Source: Mesorhabditis belari (lineage: Eukaryota > Nematoda > Chromadorea > Rhabditida > Rhabditidae). Taken from it: a stretch of 64,000 nt of DNA. The DNA lies in assembly GCA_958450365.1 (NCBI GenBank), contig CAUEEP010000741.1, positions 4,133,501 to 4,197,500 of the forward strand. Direction: 5' to 3'. The position numbers were made by a program, and so were the translations under genes. Shown here in pieces: positions 63,771 through 64,000 of the stretch (within the stretch, counting starts at the first letter, position 1; the number at the start of each line of letters is the position of its first letter). The notes under the pieces are model-generated. The model saw nothing but the letters and a program-made list of their open reading frames with translations, was not told the DNA's origin and made no database searches.

Positions 63771-64000
63771 TATTATAGGTCAAATGTATGTGTGAGAAAT
63801 GAAGTGCGTTTTCTGATGAAAATCTACGTGTGACATGTCAATCAACTCAGAAAAACGTACCGTTTATGAAAAATGATAGGATTTAAAAAAAATCTTCAGC
63901 AACAGCAAGGCCAATTTCATAAAGGGAAAGCATTTTTGTGATCTTGTTTTTGTGATCTAAACAGCCTTGTTTGGGAACTTTTGGCGCATTCCCCATACAG

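Overview
The window is eukaryotic: AT-rich, with interrupted genes, short introns (many 39-60 nt) that begin GT and end TTTTAG or TTTCAG, and dense DNA-transposon debris. A rhabditid-like nematode fits best. Support comes from splice-site style, many Tc1/mariner-type elements, and an ITS2/28S rDNA junction matching the conserved nematode-type sequence at 60765-60900. I cannot name the species.

The dominant feature is one gene on the minus strand, about 5511-39892. I rebuilt 59 putative exons by hand (about 2,600 residues) by following splice sites and reading phase. Their order and motifs follow animal huntingtin (HTT) from the N-terminal helix to the last helices of the C-terminal HEAT domain. 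There is no polyglutamine or polyproline tract. Nearly every long intron is filled by a different minisatellite, a foldback element or a Tc1/mariner relic. Three places do not close cleanly: the exon 21/22 junction, the exon 28/29 gap, and an apparent 1-nt frameshift in exon 51.

Right of HTT, on the plus strand, lie a five-exon gene of unknown function (41500-42441, 167 aa) and a candidate small secreted product whose ATG overlaps its stop codon (42438). Next comes a lysine/arginine-rich candidate terminal exon (43578-43763). Further right is an eight-exon gene (53016-58392, 259 aa) with an F-box-like N-terminus. Possible minus-strand exons near 59400-60040 and 61550-61750 are weak. At the left edge a plus-strand exon encodes a small CxxC...HxxxC zinc-finger-like segment.

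The RNA content is one good intron-containing tRNA-Thr(CGT) and about ten degenerate tRNA-like or SINE-like sequences. Many of those carry a tandem repeat grown inside them, between the A and B boxes. A similar link is seen between tandem repeats and Tc1/mariner transposase fragments.

Repeats include five copies of a roughly 535-bp deleted mariner, two of a 573-bp mariner-type MITE, five of a 215-bp MITE, several large foldback elements, and some thirty unrelated minisatellites (units of 4-42 bp). A fragment of an HTT exon with its intron flank recurs at 62981-63215, some 23 kb upstream of the HTT start, beside mariner ends. The regions 45-52.8 kb and 60-64 kb hold mostly repeats, with little that can be called a gene.
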